Assembly: GCF_000802235.1 (NCBI RefSeq)
Contig: NZ_JTDL01000033.1
Coordinates: forward strand, 1-64,000
DNA length: 64,000 nt
From: Sinomonas humi
GTDB taxonomy: Bacteria; Actinomycetota; Actinomycetes; Actinomycetales; Micrococcaceae
Reading direction: 5' to 3'
Under the pieces are notes generated by a model that had not been told where the DNA came from, did not search any database, and worked only from the letters and a program-made list of their open reading frames with translations. This document shows, one piece after another, positions 1-7,808 of this stretch (positions within the stretch are counted from its first letter, which is position 1; the number at the start of each line of letters is the position of its first letter). The translations under genes were made by a program, and so were the position numbers.

Positions 1-47
1 CTTCCCTGACACGGAAGAGGTCACTGGTTCGAACCCAGTATCGCCCA
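1..47 (+). tRNA. tRNA-Val (GAC), 3' part only
   Basis: The window opens inside a tRNA. The anticodon arm is visible as CTTCC-CTGACAC-GGAAG, which puts GAC at positions 34-36 of the tRNA. The T arm ACTGG-TTCGAAC-CCAGT, the 3' acceptor strand ATCGCCC and the discriminator A at 47 follow. CCA is not encoded. The 5' half lies outside the window, so the acceptor pairing cannot be checked. Confidence 0.9.
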
Positions 48-52
48 CGTAT

Positions 53-85
53 GGACCCCTGGACGCTGTCCGGGGGTCCTTGTGT
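53..85 (+). terminator. intrinsic terminator behind tRNA-Val
   Basis: A 12-bp stem (53-64 with 68-79, one G-U pair) closes on a 3-nt loop GCT and is followed by a T-rich stretch. It begins six bases after the tRNA. Confidence 0.8.
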
Positions 86-156
86 TTGGTGGCTTGTTTG
101 ACGGTGGATCTTCAGTGCGGATCTCTAATGTCGGACCGGTGTGAAAAGGTGCCCCT

Positions 157-1086
157 ATGACAGTTCCCGGCCTTGCCGCAGAATCTCCCAACGGCCTCGG
201 CAGGATGTACCGACGCTCCCTTTCAGCCGCTCCGAGCGTTCCCTCCATCACGACCGTCATCGCCCAGCAGCCGCTGGACCTGGACGGATGGCGCAGCTAC
301 ATGGCAGCGCGTCATCTTGCCGACCACCCCGAGCTACGCACGGCGCTTGACAGCCCTGCCCGGATTCGGCAGCTAGTGCGCACTGCCGTCGACGCCTCGG
401 AGGAGTACGCGCGTGCTGCTGCCCAGCGCGGGGACCGCGTGCACGCGTTCGCCGAGCAGTTGGCACTCCGGAGGCTCGGCCGCCCGCACCAGCTCGCTGA
501 GGCACGCGAACTCCTTCGATCGCACGGGGAGGAGGGCTTCGCGGTCAGTGTCGAGCGATGGTGGGAGGGCTTCGGCGTCGAGCCGATCGCCGCCGAGCAG
601 ACGGTCTGGAACACGTCGCTCGGCTACGCAGGAACCTTGGATCTCGTGGCCCGGATCAACGGCAGGATCTGCCTCGTGGATTACAAGACGAAGGGCACGA
701 CCAGGGATGGCCGCGTGAAGCCGCCGGACGAGAAGGTCGCCATGCAGCTCGTCGCTGGCATGAAGGCCGAGGAGAGCGTCCTCGACCCGGCCGCGGGCGA
801 GTGGGAGCCGTGGAAGTACGGCGAGGACCCGTTGCTCATCGCGGTCGCGGTGGGCGAGACGGAGTTTGCGGCCGTCCGCGTCAACCCCGAGGTTCGCCGT
901 CACCACTGGGTCACCTTCTGTGGGCTGCAGCGCGTGTGGGAGGCGCGAGTGGAGGTTGCCGGAGCGGGCCGCACGCTCCTGCCGTTGCCGCCCCCGCCCC
1001 AGCGGGTTCAGTTGCCCTCGGAGCCAGTGCCCTCGCTAGCGCAGCCGTCTGTCAATGCCGCCGGTACGAACGGCGCGGGCGATTAG
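157..1086 (+). CDS. PD-(D/E)XK nuclease-like protein (RecB/Cas4-type fold)
   Basis: A 309-aa protein with the sequence signs of the PD-(D/E)XK nuclease fold: an RGDRVHAFAE segment (His96), a conserved Glu (E147) in the strand before GTLDLVA (D162), and CLVDYKTKG (D175, K177). These match the RecB/Cas4-type pattern of H, E/D, D and D-x-K that binds metal. The C-terminal 40 residues are Pro/Ala-rich and probably disordered. The start is the ATG at 157; a second in-frame ATG at 205 would remove 16 residues and cannot be excluded. No partner helicase is encoded next to it, so substrate and role (DNA repair, phage remnant, or other) are unknown. It has its own reading frame upstream of def with a 43-bp gap. 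The fold assignment is good; nuclease activity is inference. Confidence 0.75.
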   Translation: MTVPGLAAESPNGLGRMYRRSLSAAPSVPSITTVIAQQPLDLDGWRSYMAARHLADHPELRTALDSPARIRQLVRTAVDASEEYARAAAQRGDRVHAFAEQLALRRLGRPHQLAEARELLRSHGEEGFAVSVERWWEGFGVEPIAAEQTVWNTSLGYAGTLDLVARINGRICLVDYKTKGTTRDGRVKPPDEKVAMQLVAGMKAEESVLDPAAGEWEPWKYGEDPLLIAVAVGETEFAAVRVNPEVRRHHWVTFCGLQRVWEARVEVAGAGRTLLPLPPPPQRVQLPSEPVPSLAQPSVNAAGTNGAGD

Positions 1087-1129
1087 ACTTTCTCCAGTCC
1101 TCCACCCGCGTCGAAAGGCTGCTTCTGCC

Positions 1130-1744
1130 ATGGCCATCCTGCCCATCCGGATCATCGGAGACCCCGTGCTGCGCACGCCTGCGGACCCGGTGACCGAATT
1201 CGGGCCTGAGCTCGAGCGCCTCGTCGCGGACATGATGGAAACGATGGAGGACGTCGACGGGGCGGGTCTCGCTGCGCCTCAGGTGGGGGTGGGCCAGAGG
1301 GTCTTCACGTATCAGATCGACGGTCAGCGGGGGCACCTTGTCAACCCCGTTCTCACTCTCTCGGACGACTTTCAGGACGACGTCGTCGAGGGATGCCTGA
1401 GCATCCCGGGCGTGGCGTACCCTCTTCGCCGTCGCCGTGCCGTTCAGGCCCGCGGCTACGATGTGCACGGCAACCCGGTGGAGATCGAGGCCGAGGGGAT
1501 GCTGGCCCGCGCGTTCCAGCACGAGACAGATCACCTTGACGGAGTCCTATTTGTCGATCGGCTCGAGGGAGACGACCGGCGGGCGGCTCAGCGGGTCATC
1601 CGTAGGCTGGACTACTCGAGCGTCGCGAGCGCAACAGCCACGAAGCGTGCTGGACACGTGGGCTCCGCGTTCGGCACGGGTGCGTCCTTCGGCGGCGGCT
1701 CCTTCGGAGGTCCCGCGTCGCCGGGCGCGGGGGCACCCGCGTGA
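1130..1744 (+). CDS. def: peptide deformylase
   Basis: Removes the formyl group from the N-terminal methionine of new proteins in the cytosol. All three deformylase motifs are present: GAGLAAPQVG (44-53), EGCLS with metal ligand Cys89, and QHETDHLDG with ligands His131 and His135 and catalytic Glu132. The ATG at 1130 is chosen because homology begins immediately (MAILPIRIIGDPVLR). The frame is open further upstream, but that part lies over the end of the nuclease gene. The 204-aa protein has a C-terminal tail of about 45 residues rich in Gly, Ser and Ala (SFGGGSFGG-like) beyond the catalytic domain. Its stop codon overlaps the GTG of fmt, so the gene that makes formyl-Met-tRNA and the one that removes the formyl group are translationally coupled. 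Confidence 0.95.
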   Translation: MAILPIRIIGDPVLRTPADPVTEFGPELERLVADMMETMEDVDGAGLAAPQVGVGQRVFTYQIDGQRGHLVNPVLTLSDDFQDDVVEGCLSIPGVAYPLRRRRAVQARGYDVHGNPVEIEAEGMLARAFQHETDHLDGVLFVDRLEGDDRRAAQRVIRRLDYSSVASATATKRAGHVGSAFGTGASFGGGSFGGPASPGAGAPA

Positions 1745-2679
1745 GAGTCCTGTTCGCGGGGACGCCGGCCGTCGCGGTCCCCTCACTCAACCGTCTCGCC
1801 CAGGCAGAGGCGGCGGGAGCCGACGGCCTCGAACTCGTCGGAGTCCTGACTCGCCCCGACGCTCGGCTGGGCCGCAAGCGAGTGCTCACGCCGTCGCCGG
1901 TGGCCGCCCGGGCTGTGGAGCTCGGTCTGCCTGTCATCAAAGCCGCGAGGATCACGGCAGAAGTCACCTCGGACCTCGCCGCGCTCGCACCAGACGTCGC
2001 CGCGATCGTTGCCTACGGTGGCCTCGTTCCTCCTGCGGCTCTCGAGGTGCCGCGTCACGGCTGGGTGAATCTGCATTTTTCCCTGCTCCCCGCCTGGCGC
2101 GGTGCCGCGCCAGTGCAGTACTCGGTCCTGCACGGCGACGATGTCGTCGGAGCTTCGACCTTCCGGCTCGAGGAGGGCCTCGACACCGGCCCCGTCTACG
2201 GGACGATGGCTGTGACCCCTCGCCCGGACGCGACCGCAGGTGACCTGCTCGCCGAGCTTGCCGAGAGCGGTGCCGGCCTCCTCGCGCGGACGCTCGAGGG
2301 GATCGCGGATGGGAGCCTCGTGCCACGGCCGCAAGAGGGCGAGCCTACTTATGCCCCCAAGCTTTCCCTCGACGACGGGCGGCTCGACTGGAGCCAGCCG
2401 GCTCGCGCCCTCGATCGCAGGGCACGCGCCGTGACGCCCGAGCCGGGGGCCTGGACCGTGCTCGACGGGCAGCGCTTCAAGCTAGAGCCGCCCAAACTCC
2501 GCCCAGATGTCGAGGGCCTCGAGCAGGGGGTCCTCTCGTGGGACGGCAGAGTACTGCTCGTCGGGACCGCGACCCACGCTCTCGAGCTTGTCCGTGTGCA
2601 GCCAGCCGGGAAGAAGATGATGGCCGCGGCCGACTGGGCGCGCGGGGCTTGGAACACCGACGGATTGAGGTTCGGATGA
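1741..2679 (+). CDS. fmt: methionyl-tRNA formyltransferase
   Basis: Formylates Met-tRNAfMet using 10-formyl-tetrahydrofolate, for initiation of translation. The N-terminal formyl-transferase domain carries NLHFSLLPAWRGAAPVQ and the GLDTGPVY segment typical of the family (Asn, His and Asp of the active site). A C-terminal Fmt domain with TYAPKLSLDDGRLDW follows. Length, 312 aa, is normal. The start is GTG 1741 in a GTGA overlap with the def stop; the family N-terminus MRVLFAGTPAVAVPSL starts exactly there. The TGA at 2677-2679 overlaps the ATG of rsmB. Confidence 0.96.
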   Translation: MRVLFAGTPAVAVPSLNRLAQAEAAGADGLELVGVLTRPDARLGRKRVLTPSPVAARAVELGLPVIKAARITAEVTSDLAALAPDVAAIVAYGGLVPPAALEVPRHGWVNLHFSLLPAWRGAAPVQYSVLHGDDVVGASTFRLEEGLDTGPVYGTMAVTPRPDATAGDLLAELAESGAGLLARTLEGIADGSLVPRPQEGEPTYAPKLSLDDGRLDWSQPARALDRRARAVTPEPGAWTVLDGQRFKLEPPKLRPDVEGLEQGVLSWDGRVLLVGTATHALELVRVQPAGKKMMAAADWARGAWNTDGLRFG

Positions 2680-4292
2680 CCGCGGGGGGTCCTGGTCCGA
2701 TGAGCGGACGCGACGGCGGCCAGCGTGGCGGCCGCCAGGGCCGCGGCGGTCAAGGCCGCGGGGATCGAGAGCACGGCCAACGCCGGAACGAGCAGGGCCG
2801 CGAGAGGAACCGGGGAGGCTCCGCTCCCCGTCGCTTCAGCCAGCAGGCCCCGAGCGAGCGTTCCCGGACGGCCGATCCGAGCCGTCTCGTGGCGTTCGAG
2901 GTTCTGCGCGCAGTCTCCCGGGATGACGCGTACGCGAACCTCGTGCTGCCTGCCCGGATCCGCCAGCACCGTCTCGATCGCCGAGACGCGGGGTTCGCTA
3001 CCGAGCTCGCGTACGGGGCGCTCCGCGGGCAGGGGATGTACGACGCGATTCTCGCCCGCTGTGTAGACCGACCCCTCGACCGCTTGGATCCCGCGGTGCT
3101 CGACGTCCTGCGTCTGGGCGCCCACCAACTCCTCGCGATGCGTGTCCCTCCGCATGCGGCACTCAACCAGACGGTCGCCCTCGCCCGCGCCGTCGTCGGC
3201 GCCGGGCCCGGGTCCCTCGTCAACGCCGTGCTGCGCCGCGCAAGCGGGCGCAGCCTCGAGGAATGGCTCGATGAGCTGACGGCGACCGCGGACGAGACCG
3301 AGGCGGCTGCGATCCGCCACGCCCACCCGCCCTGGATCGTCCGGGCCCTGCGCCAGTCGCTCGTCGCCCACGGGCGCTCGGCCTCCGAGATCGAGGCGTT
3401 GCTCGAGGCCGACAACGCGGCGCCTGTGGTCAACCTAGTCGCGCTCCCTGGCATAGGGAGTCTCGACGAGGCACTTGAGCAGGGTTCGACGCTCGGGGAA
3501 CTCGTCGAGGGTTCGGCGCTCTCGTCAGGAGGGGACTTGGGCCGATGGTCCTCCATACAGAGCGGCACCCTCCGAGTGCAGGACGTGGGTTCGCAATTGG
3601 TTGCCCGTGCTGTTGCGGCCGCGCCCTTGGCCCCAGAGGCCGTTGCTGGGAGCGCAGGCGAGCGCTGGTTGGATCTGTGCGCCGGCCCGGGTGGAAAGGC
3701 AGCGCTGCTCGGCGCCCTAGCGGCGGAGCGTGGGGCCTTTCTCCTTGCGAACGAGCCAGCCGAGCACCGCGCGGACCTCGTGCGGCAGGCGCTCCGCCCG
3801 GTTCCGGCGGAGTCCTGGTCGGTCCGGACGGGCGACGGCCGCACCCTCGCCCCCGAGCTCAAGGAGACCTTCTCCCGGGTCATCGCGGACGTGCCGTGCA
3901 CCGGACTCGGTGCGCTACGCCGTCGTCCCGAATCCCGTTGGCGGAGAAGTCCGGAGGACGTCGCGGAACTTGCACCCCTTCAGCGGGAGCTCCTCGACGC
4001 CGCGATCGACGCCGCTGCACCGGGGGGCGTCGTCGGGTACGTAACGTGCTCCCCGCATGCGGCCGAGACCATTGCGGTCGTCCAAGATGCCTTGCGGCGT
4101 CGAGGCGACATCGAGGAGCTCGACGCTGGCGAGGCCATCGACGCCGTCGCCCTCCGTCCGCTCGGAGCGGGCCACGACCGCACCGCGCAGCTCTGGCCCC
4201 ACGTCCATGGCACCGACGCGATGTTCCTAGCCCTCTTCCGCAAGCGCTCCGCCCCTAGCGGACCGAACGACGCACCCAGCAAGGAGTCCTGA
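2676..4292 (+). CDS. rsmB: 16S rRNA (cytosine-967-C5) methyltransferase RsmB
   Basis: Methylates C967 of 16S rRNA with S-adenosylmethionine. The order is a basic N-terminal extension, a NusB-like helical domain (VAFEVLRAVSRDDAYANLVLP onward), then a Rossmann methyltransferase domain with LDLCAGPGGK near residue 331, DVPCTGLG (Cys408, motif IV) and VTCSPH (Cys458, motif VI, the probable nucleophile). The 538-aa protein is longer than E. coli RsmB mainly because of about 60 N-terminal residues rich in Arg, Gly and Gln with RGG-like repeats. The ATG at 2676 overlaps the fmt stop; an in-frame ATG at 2700 is an alternative start that keeps most of the extension. It forms one overlapping operon with def, fmt and rpe. 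Confidence 0.94.
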   Translation: MTAGGPGPMSGRDGGQRGGRQGRGGQGRGDREHGQRRNEQGRERNRGGSAPRRFSQQAPSERSRTADPSRLVAFEVLRAVSRDDAYANLVLPARIRQHRLDRRDAGFATELAYGALRGQGMYDAILARCVDRPLDRLDPAVLDVLRLGAHQLLAMRVPPHAALNQTVALARAVVGAGPGSLVNAVLRRASGRSLEEWLDELTATADETEAAAIRHAHPPWIVRALRQSLVAHGRSASEIEALLEADNAAPVVNLVALPGIGSLDEALEQGSTLGELVEGSALSSGGDLGRWSSIQSGTLRVQDVGSQLVARAVAAAPLAPEAVAGSAGERWLDLCAGPGGKAALLGALAAERGAFLLANEPAEHRADLVRQALRPVPAESWSVRTGDGRTLAPELKETFSRVIADVPCTGLGALRRRPESRWRRSPEDVAELAPLQRELLDAAIDAAAPGGVVGYVTCSPHAAETIAVVQDALRRRGDIEELDAGEAIDAVALRPLGAGHDRTAQLWPHVHGTDAMFLALFRKRSAPSGPNDAPSKES

Positions 4293-4961
4293 GTGAGCCG
4301 CTGCAGCATCCACCCGAGTATCCTCTCCGCCGACTTCGCCAACCTTCAGGCAGAGCTTTCGCGCATCGGCAGCGCGGACGCAGTTCACGTCGACGTCATG
4401 GACAACCACTTCGTGCCGAACCTCACGTTGGGGCTGCCTGTCGTCGAGCGGCTCCAAGCCGTCAGTCCGCTTCCCCTCGACGCGCACCTCATGATCGCCG
4501 ACGCCGACCGGTGGGCCCCGCTGTACGCCGACCTCGGCCTCGCATCGGTGACCTTTCACGCCGAAGCGGCCATCGCGCCGATCAAGCTGGCGCGGGAGCT
4601 CCGGGCCCGCGGGTCAAAGGCAGGAATGGCGCTCCGCCCCACGACCGCCGTCGAGCCTTATCTCGAGATGTTGGGTGAGATCGACATGCTGCTCGTTATG
4701 ACGGTCGAGCCGGGCTTCGGCGGTCAAGCATTCCTCGACGTGACGCTCCCGAAGATTCGGAAGGCCAGGGCGGCCGTCGACGGCAGCGGGGCCAAGGTCG
4801 CAATCCAGGTTGACGGTGGAATCTCCTCGTCCACGATTGAGCGCGCAGCCGAGGCGGGCGCGGATGTCTTCGTCGCAGGGTCCGCCGTGTACGGGGCTGA
4901 GGACCCTGCCGCGGCCGTCGAGGCGCTCAGGGCAGCGGCCGAGGCCAGCGTCCGCGCCTGA
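4293..4961 (+). CDS. rpe: ribulose-phosphate 3-epimerase
   Basis: Interconverts ribulose 5-phosphate and xylulose 5-phosphate in the pentose-phosphate pathway. The TIM-barrel protein of 222 aa has all family signatures: [13 protein letters not shown], the metal-binding [34 protein letters not shown] and QVDGGIS. The start GTG 4293 abuts the rsmB stop (TGA 4290-4292), preceded by AAGGAG at 4281. It is the last gene of the def-fmt-rsmB-rpe run. Ribulose 5-phosphate is also a substrate of RibB, encoded a few kilobases downstream, but that link is only metabolic. Confidence 0.96.
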   Translation: MSRCSIHPSILSADFANLQAELSRIGSADAVHVDVMDNHFVPNLTLGLPVVERLQAVSPLPLDAHLMIADADRWAPLYADLGLASVTFHAEAAIAPIKLARELRARGSKAGMALRPTTAVEPYLEMLGEIDMLLVMTVEPGFGGQAFLDVTLPKIRKARAAVDGSGAKVAIQVDGGISSSTIERAAEAGADVFVAGSAVYGAEDPAAAVEALRAAAEASVRA

Positions 4962-4968
4962 TCCCGCC

Positions 4969-5066
4969 GTTCGCTTCAAGTGAACACTACGCAGATGACG
5001 CGCCCGTCACTGATGTACCTGCGTGATGTGCCACAATGTCAATGGCCGCTAGCCGATCTGGCACAT
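4969..5066 (+). promoter_or_regulatory. upstream control region of the rib operon with inverted repeats
   Basis: Between rpe and the riboswitch there is an imperfect palindrome (GTTCGCTTCAAGTGAAC, 4969-4985) and a perfect 8-bp inverted repeat ATGTGCCA (5026-5033) / TGGCACAT (5059-5066). The rib promoter must lie here, but no -35/-10 pair stands out. The role of the repeats is unknown. Confidence 0.4.
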
Positions 5067-5096
5067 AGTCAGGAAGGCGCTCGGCCACAGTAATGA

Positions 5097-5235
5097 ACGT
5101 GCTCCGGGGTCGGTGAAAGTCCGAACCGGCGGTGACAGTCCGCGACCCGATGGCCCGCTCCAGCGTGAGTGGGCCCTCGGTTGAACCGGTGGAATTCCGG
5201 TACCGACAGTCAGAGTCTGGATGGGAGAAGCACGT
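5097..5235 (+). ncRNA. FMN riboswitch (RFN element)
   Basis: The conserved RFN blocks are present in order: CGGGGTCGGTGAAAGTCC, GAACCGGCGGTGACAGTC, CGCGACCCG, then GGTTGAACCGGTGGAATTCC, GGTACCGACAGTCAGAGTC and TGGATGGGAGAAG. Helix P1 closes with ACGTGC (5097-5102) against GCACGT (5230-5235). The aptamer binds flavin mononucleotide and should lower expression of the rib genes downstream when flavin is plentiful. Confidence 0.95.
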
Positions 5236-5273
5236 GCAGTCTGCGGTGTGCCACGCTGGCGCGCCGCTTCTGT

Positions 5274-5314
5274 CGCAACCCCGGAGCCGCTGCGGTCCGG
5301 AAAGGAAGGTTGCG
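5274..5314 (+). promoter_or_regulatory. hairpin between FMN aptamer and leader ORF (candidate expression platform)
   Basis: CGCAACC (5274-5280) pairs with GGTTGCG (5308-5314), enclosing an inner stem CCGGA/TCCGG (5281-5285 with 5296-5300). The purine tract AAAGGAAGG (5301-5309), the apparent ribosome-binding site of the leader ORF, is partly bulged and partly paired in this structure. Control of translation through it is inference. Confidence 0.5.
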
Positions 5315-5389
5315 ATGGACATCCAGCAGTGGCTCTTCGCGTGTCGGCCCTCGGTGCTGCCCTCAGGGCGCCTGGAGGCTGCCGGATGA
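5315..5389 (+). CDS. 24-aa leader peptide overlapping ribD start
   Basis: A short frame beginning MDIQQWLF and ending RLEAAG, with AAGGAAGG five bases before its ATG. Its TGA (5387-5389) overlaps the ribD ATG (5386) in an ATGA junction, the same geometry as other coupled gene pairs in this window. It lies wholly between the FMN aptamer and ribD. It resembles no known protein and could be a coupling leader that carries ribosomes to ribD. That it is translated is inference from the ribosome-binding site and the stop/start overlap. Confidence 0.45.
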   Translation: MDIQQWLFACRPSVLPSGRLEAAG

Positions 5390-6501
5390 GCGCCCCCGTG
5401 TCGACACCGGCTTGGACGGCCGAGGATACCCGGCGCATGGGCGAGGCCCTCCAACTTGCCAGTCAGGGGGTACGCGGCGCCAACCCCCTCGTAGGCGCGA
5501 TCGCCGTCGGACCAGACGGCAAGGTCCTCGCCACCGGATTCCACCGTGGCGCCGGAACCGCCCATGCGGAAGCGGACGCGATTCGGAACGCCGAGCGCGA
5601 AGGCACCGACCTTGCCGGGGCAACCATGTACGTCACGCTCGAACCCTGCAATCACACGGGGCGGACAGGTCCCTGCGCTCAGGCGCTGATCCATGCGGGA
5701 GTCGGGCGCGTCGTGTACGCGATCGACGATCCCCACGATGTCGCCTCGGGCGGCGCTCGGACCCTCCGCGACGCAGGGATCGCAGTCGAGTCCGGTCTCC
5801 TCGGGGCTGAAGCGAAGCGCCTGAACGAGCGCTGGCTGGTTGCCGTGCGGGACAGGCGCCCCTTCGTGACCCTGCACATCGCCCAGACGCTCGACGCGCG
5901 CATCGCTGCCGAAGACGGTACGAGCCAGTGGATCACATGCCCTTCATCCCTGACGGACAACCATGCACTCCGCGCGCGGATCGACGCGATCCTCGTCGGG
6001 AGCCAGACCGTCGCCGTCGACGATCCGCGACTCACCGCCCGCGGAGAGGACGGCGGCCTTCTCGAACACCAGCCGCTGCGGGCCGTGATGGGGCTGCGGG
6101 AGGTGCCTGGAGCCGCCGCCGTCCGTGGCGACGATGGCCGATTCCACCACCTCCGCACGCAGGACCCCGCCGAGGCGCTCGCTCTGCTTTTCGACCTCGG
6201 GGCACGTCACGTGATGGTCGAGGGCGGATCGCGGATCATCGCCGCTTTCCTCTCGGCAGGCCTTGTCGATGAGCTCATCGTCTACCAAGCCCCGATCCTC
6301 CTTGGGTCCGGAAAGACGTCGGTGGCAGATCTGGGCATCCGGACGCTTGCCGACGCGCAGCACTGGGACTGGGATGAGAGCGGCGGGGGAGCGGTTCGCC
6401 GCCTTGGCACCGACCTCCGGCTCCACCTCCGCCCAGCCAGCGCCTCGGGACCCGCACGCCCCCTTGACCTGACCCGTCCCATATCCGAAGGAAGCAACTG
6501 A
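5386..6501 (+). CDS. ribD: bifunctional riboflavin deaminase/reductase RibD
   Basis: Carries out the second and third steps of riboflavin synthesis: deamination of the pyrimidine, then NADPH reduction of the ribose side chain. The N-terminal deaminase has the zinc motif THAEADA (His60, catalytic Glu62) and EPCNHTGRTGPC (Cys88, Cys97). The C-terminal DHFR-like reductase has TLDARIAAEDGTSQWITC, DAILVGSQTVAVDDPRLT and the MVEGGS nucleotide-binding turn. The ATG at 5386 follows GGAGG (5374-5378) at 7-nt spacing and gives a 371-aa protein of normal size. The frame is open back to the ATG inside the riboswitch (5221), but that would add 55 unrelated residues. The TGA overlaps the ribE ATG. Confidence 0.95.
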   Translation: MSAPVSTPAWTAEDTRRMGEALQLASQGVRGANPLVGAIAVGPDGKVLATGFHRGAGTAHAEADAIRNAEREGTDLAGATMYVTLEPCNHTGRTGPCAQALIHAGVGRVVYAIDDPHDVASGGARTLRDAGIAVESGLLGAEAKRLNERWLVAVRDRRPFVTLHIAQTLDARIAAEDGTSQWITCPSSLTDNHALRARIDAILVGSQTVAVDDPRLTARGEDGGLLEHQPLRAVMGLREVPGAAAVRGDDGRFHHLRTQDPAEALALLFDLGARHVMVEGGSRIIAAFLSAGLVDELIVYQAPILLGSGKTSVADLGIRTLADAQHWDWDESGGGAVRRLGTDLRLHLRPASASGPARPLDLTRPISEGSN

Positions 6502-7163
6502 TGTTCACCGGGATCATCGCCGAACGCGGCACCGTCGTCGCTGTCGACTCGACGGGCGAGAGCGCCGTCATCACCCTCTCGGCCCCCACCCTCGCCGCGG
6601 ATCTGCCCCTCGGAGGCTCGATCGCCGTCGACGGCTGCTGCCTCACAGCGACGCGCAACGACGGGCACACGTTCACAGTGGACGTCATGGGCGAGTCGCT
6701 TGCGCGCACGACCATCGGTGGGCTTGAGGCGGGGGACACCGTCAACCTCGAACGGTGCGTCCCCGCAGGGGGGCGGCTCGATGGGCATGTGGTCCAAGGC
6801 CACGTGGACGGCGTGGGCGTCCTTGCAGAACGCGAGCCCCTCGAGAACTGGCACCGCCTGCGCTTCTCCGTACCGGACGCGCTCGCGCCCTACATCGCGG
6901 AGAAGGGCTCGATCGCGGTCGACGGCGTCTCCCTCACGGTGACGGGCGTGAGCCTGGCAGAGGAGGACGGCCAATGGTTCGAGGTCGGGCTCATCCCCGC
7001 GACCCTCGCGGAAACCGGCCTCGGGTCGAAGCCCGTCGGCGCCGCGGTCAACCTCGAGGTCGACGTCCTCGCGAAGTACACAGCAAGGCTGCTCTCGTTC
7101 GAGACGCGCGGCCACGGGCTGGGGGACCAGGCCGAGCTCGCGGGGAAGGGAGCGTCCGCATGA
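6501..7163 (+). CDS. ribE: riboflavin synthase, alpha chain
   Basis: Dismutates two 6,7-dimethyl-8-ribityllumazines to riboflavin. The 220-aa protein shows the internal duplication of the family: two lumazine-binding beta-barrel repeats, each with GSIAVDGxxLT (GGSIAVDGCCLTATR and KGSIAVDGVSLTVTG), and the start MFTGIIAERG, which is nearly invariant. GHVVQGHVDG is also typical. ATG 6501 overlaps the ribD stop and TGA 7161-7163 overlaps the ribB ATG, so translation is coupled through the operon. Confidence 0.96.
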   Translation: MFTGIIAERGTVVAVDSTGESAVITLSAPTLAADLPLGGSIAVDGCCLTATRNDGHTFTVDVMGESLARTTIGGLEAGDTVNLERCVPAGGRLDGHVVQGHVDGVGVLAEREPLENWHRLRFSVPDALAPYIAEKGSIAVDGVSLTVTGVSLAEEDGQWFEVGLIPATLAETGLGSKPVGAAVNLEVDVLAKYTARLLSFETRGHGLGDQAELAGKGASA

Positions 7164-7807
7164 GCGCGCAGGTTAAGGTCGTCCGGCTCGAGCCGGTCCA
7201 GGCGGCAGTCGACGCGCTCCGGGAGGGCCGCGCCATCGTCGTCGTCGACGATGAAAACCGGGAGAACGAGGGCGACATCATCTTCGCAGCCCAATTCTCG
7301 ACTCCCGCCCTCATGGGGTGGACGATCCGGCACACGTCCGGCGTCGTCTGCGCTCCGCTCTCCGGTGAGATCGCAGACCGGCTCGCGCTCCCGCCGATGG
7401 TGGTCGACAACCAGGACGCCAAGGGCACCGCCTACACGGTGTCGTGCGATCTGCGCAGTGGCATCTCGACGGGGATCAGCGCGACGGATCGCTCAAACAC
7501 GGTTGTGGCTCTCGCCGACGCCCGTTCGACGGCCGCAGAATTCACCCGTCCGGGGCATATTTTCCCGTTGCGGGCGGTTGACGGTGGTGTGCTGGCGCGC
7601 AGGGGACACACCGAGGCGGCAGTTGACCTGTGCCGTCTGGCAGGCTTGGCTCCAGTAGGAGTGATCGCAGAAGTGGTCCACGACGATGGAGAGATGATGC
7701 GGCTCGCCGCTCTGCGCGAGTTCGCCGACGAGCATGGATGTCCGCTCATCTCCATCGAGGACCTTGCCGAGTTCGTGGCGGCCCGCCGGGGCGCCGGGGA
7801 GGAATGA
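7160..7807 (+). CDS. ribB: 3,4-dihydroxy-2-butanone-4-phosphate synthase
   Basis: Makes the four-carbon precursor of lumazine from ribulose 5-phosphate. The 215-aa protein has the acidic metal-binding loop [39 protein letters not shown] and [11 protein letters not shown], all active-site segments. It stops at 7807, and the GTP cyclohydrolase II domain that is often fused behind it in bacteria is encoded by the next gene, in another frame with a 1-bp gap. ATG 7160 overlaps the ribE stop. Confidence 0.95.
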   Translation: MSAQVKVVRLEPVQAAVDALREGRAIVVVDDENRENEGDIIFAAQFSTPALMGWTIRHTSGVVCAPLSGEIADRLALPPMVVDNQDAKGTAYTVSCDLRSGISTGISATDRSNTVVALADARSTAAEFTRPGHIFPLRAVDGGVLARRGHTEAAVDLCRLAGLAPVGVIAEVVHDDGEMMRLAALREFADEHGCPLISIEDLAEFVAARRGAGEE

Positions 7808-7808
7808 T

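Noticed and set aside
5221-5385. A 55-residue N-terminal extension of RibD from the ATG inside the riboswitch
   Set aside because: That ATG is part of the conserved RFN 3' strand; the extension has no family likeness, and GGAGG at correct distance supports ATG 5386.
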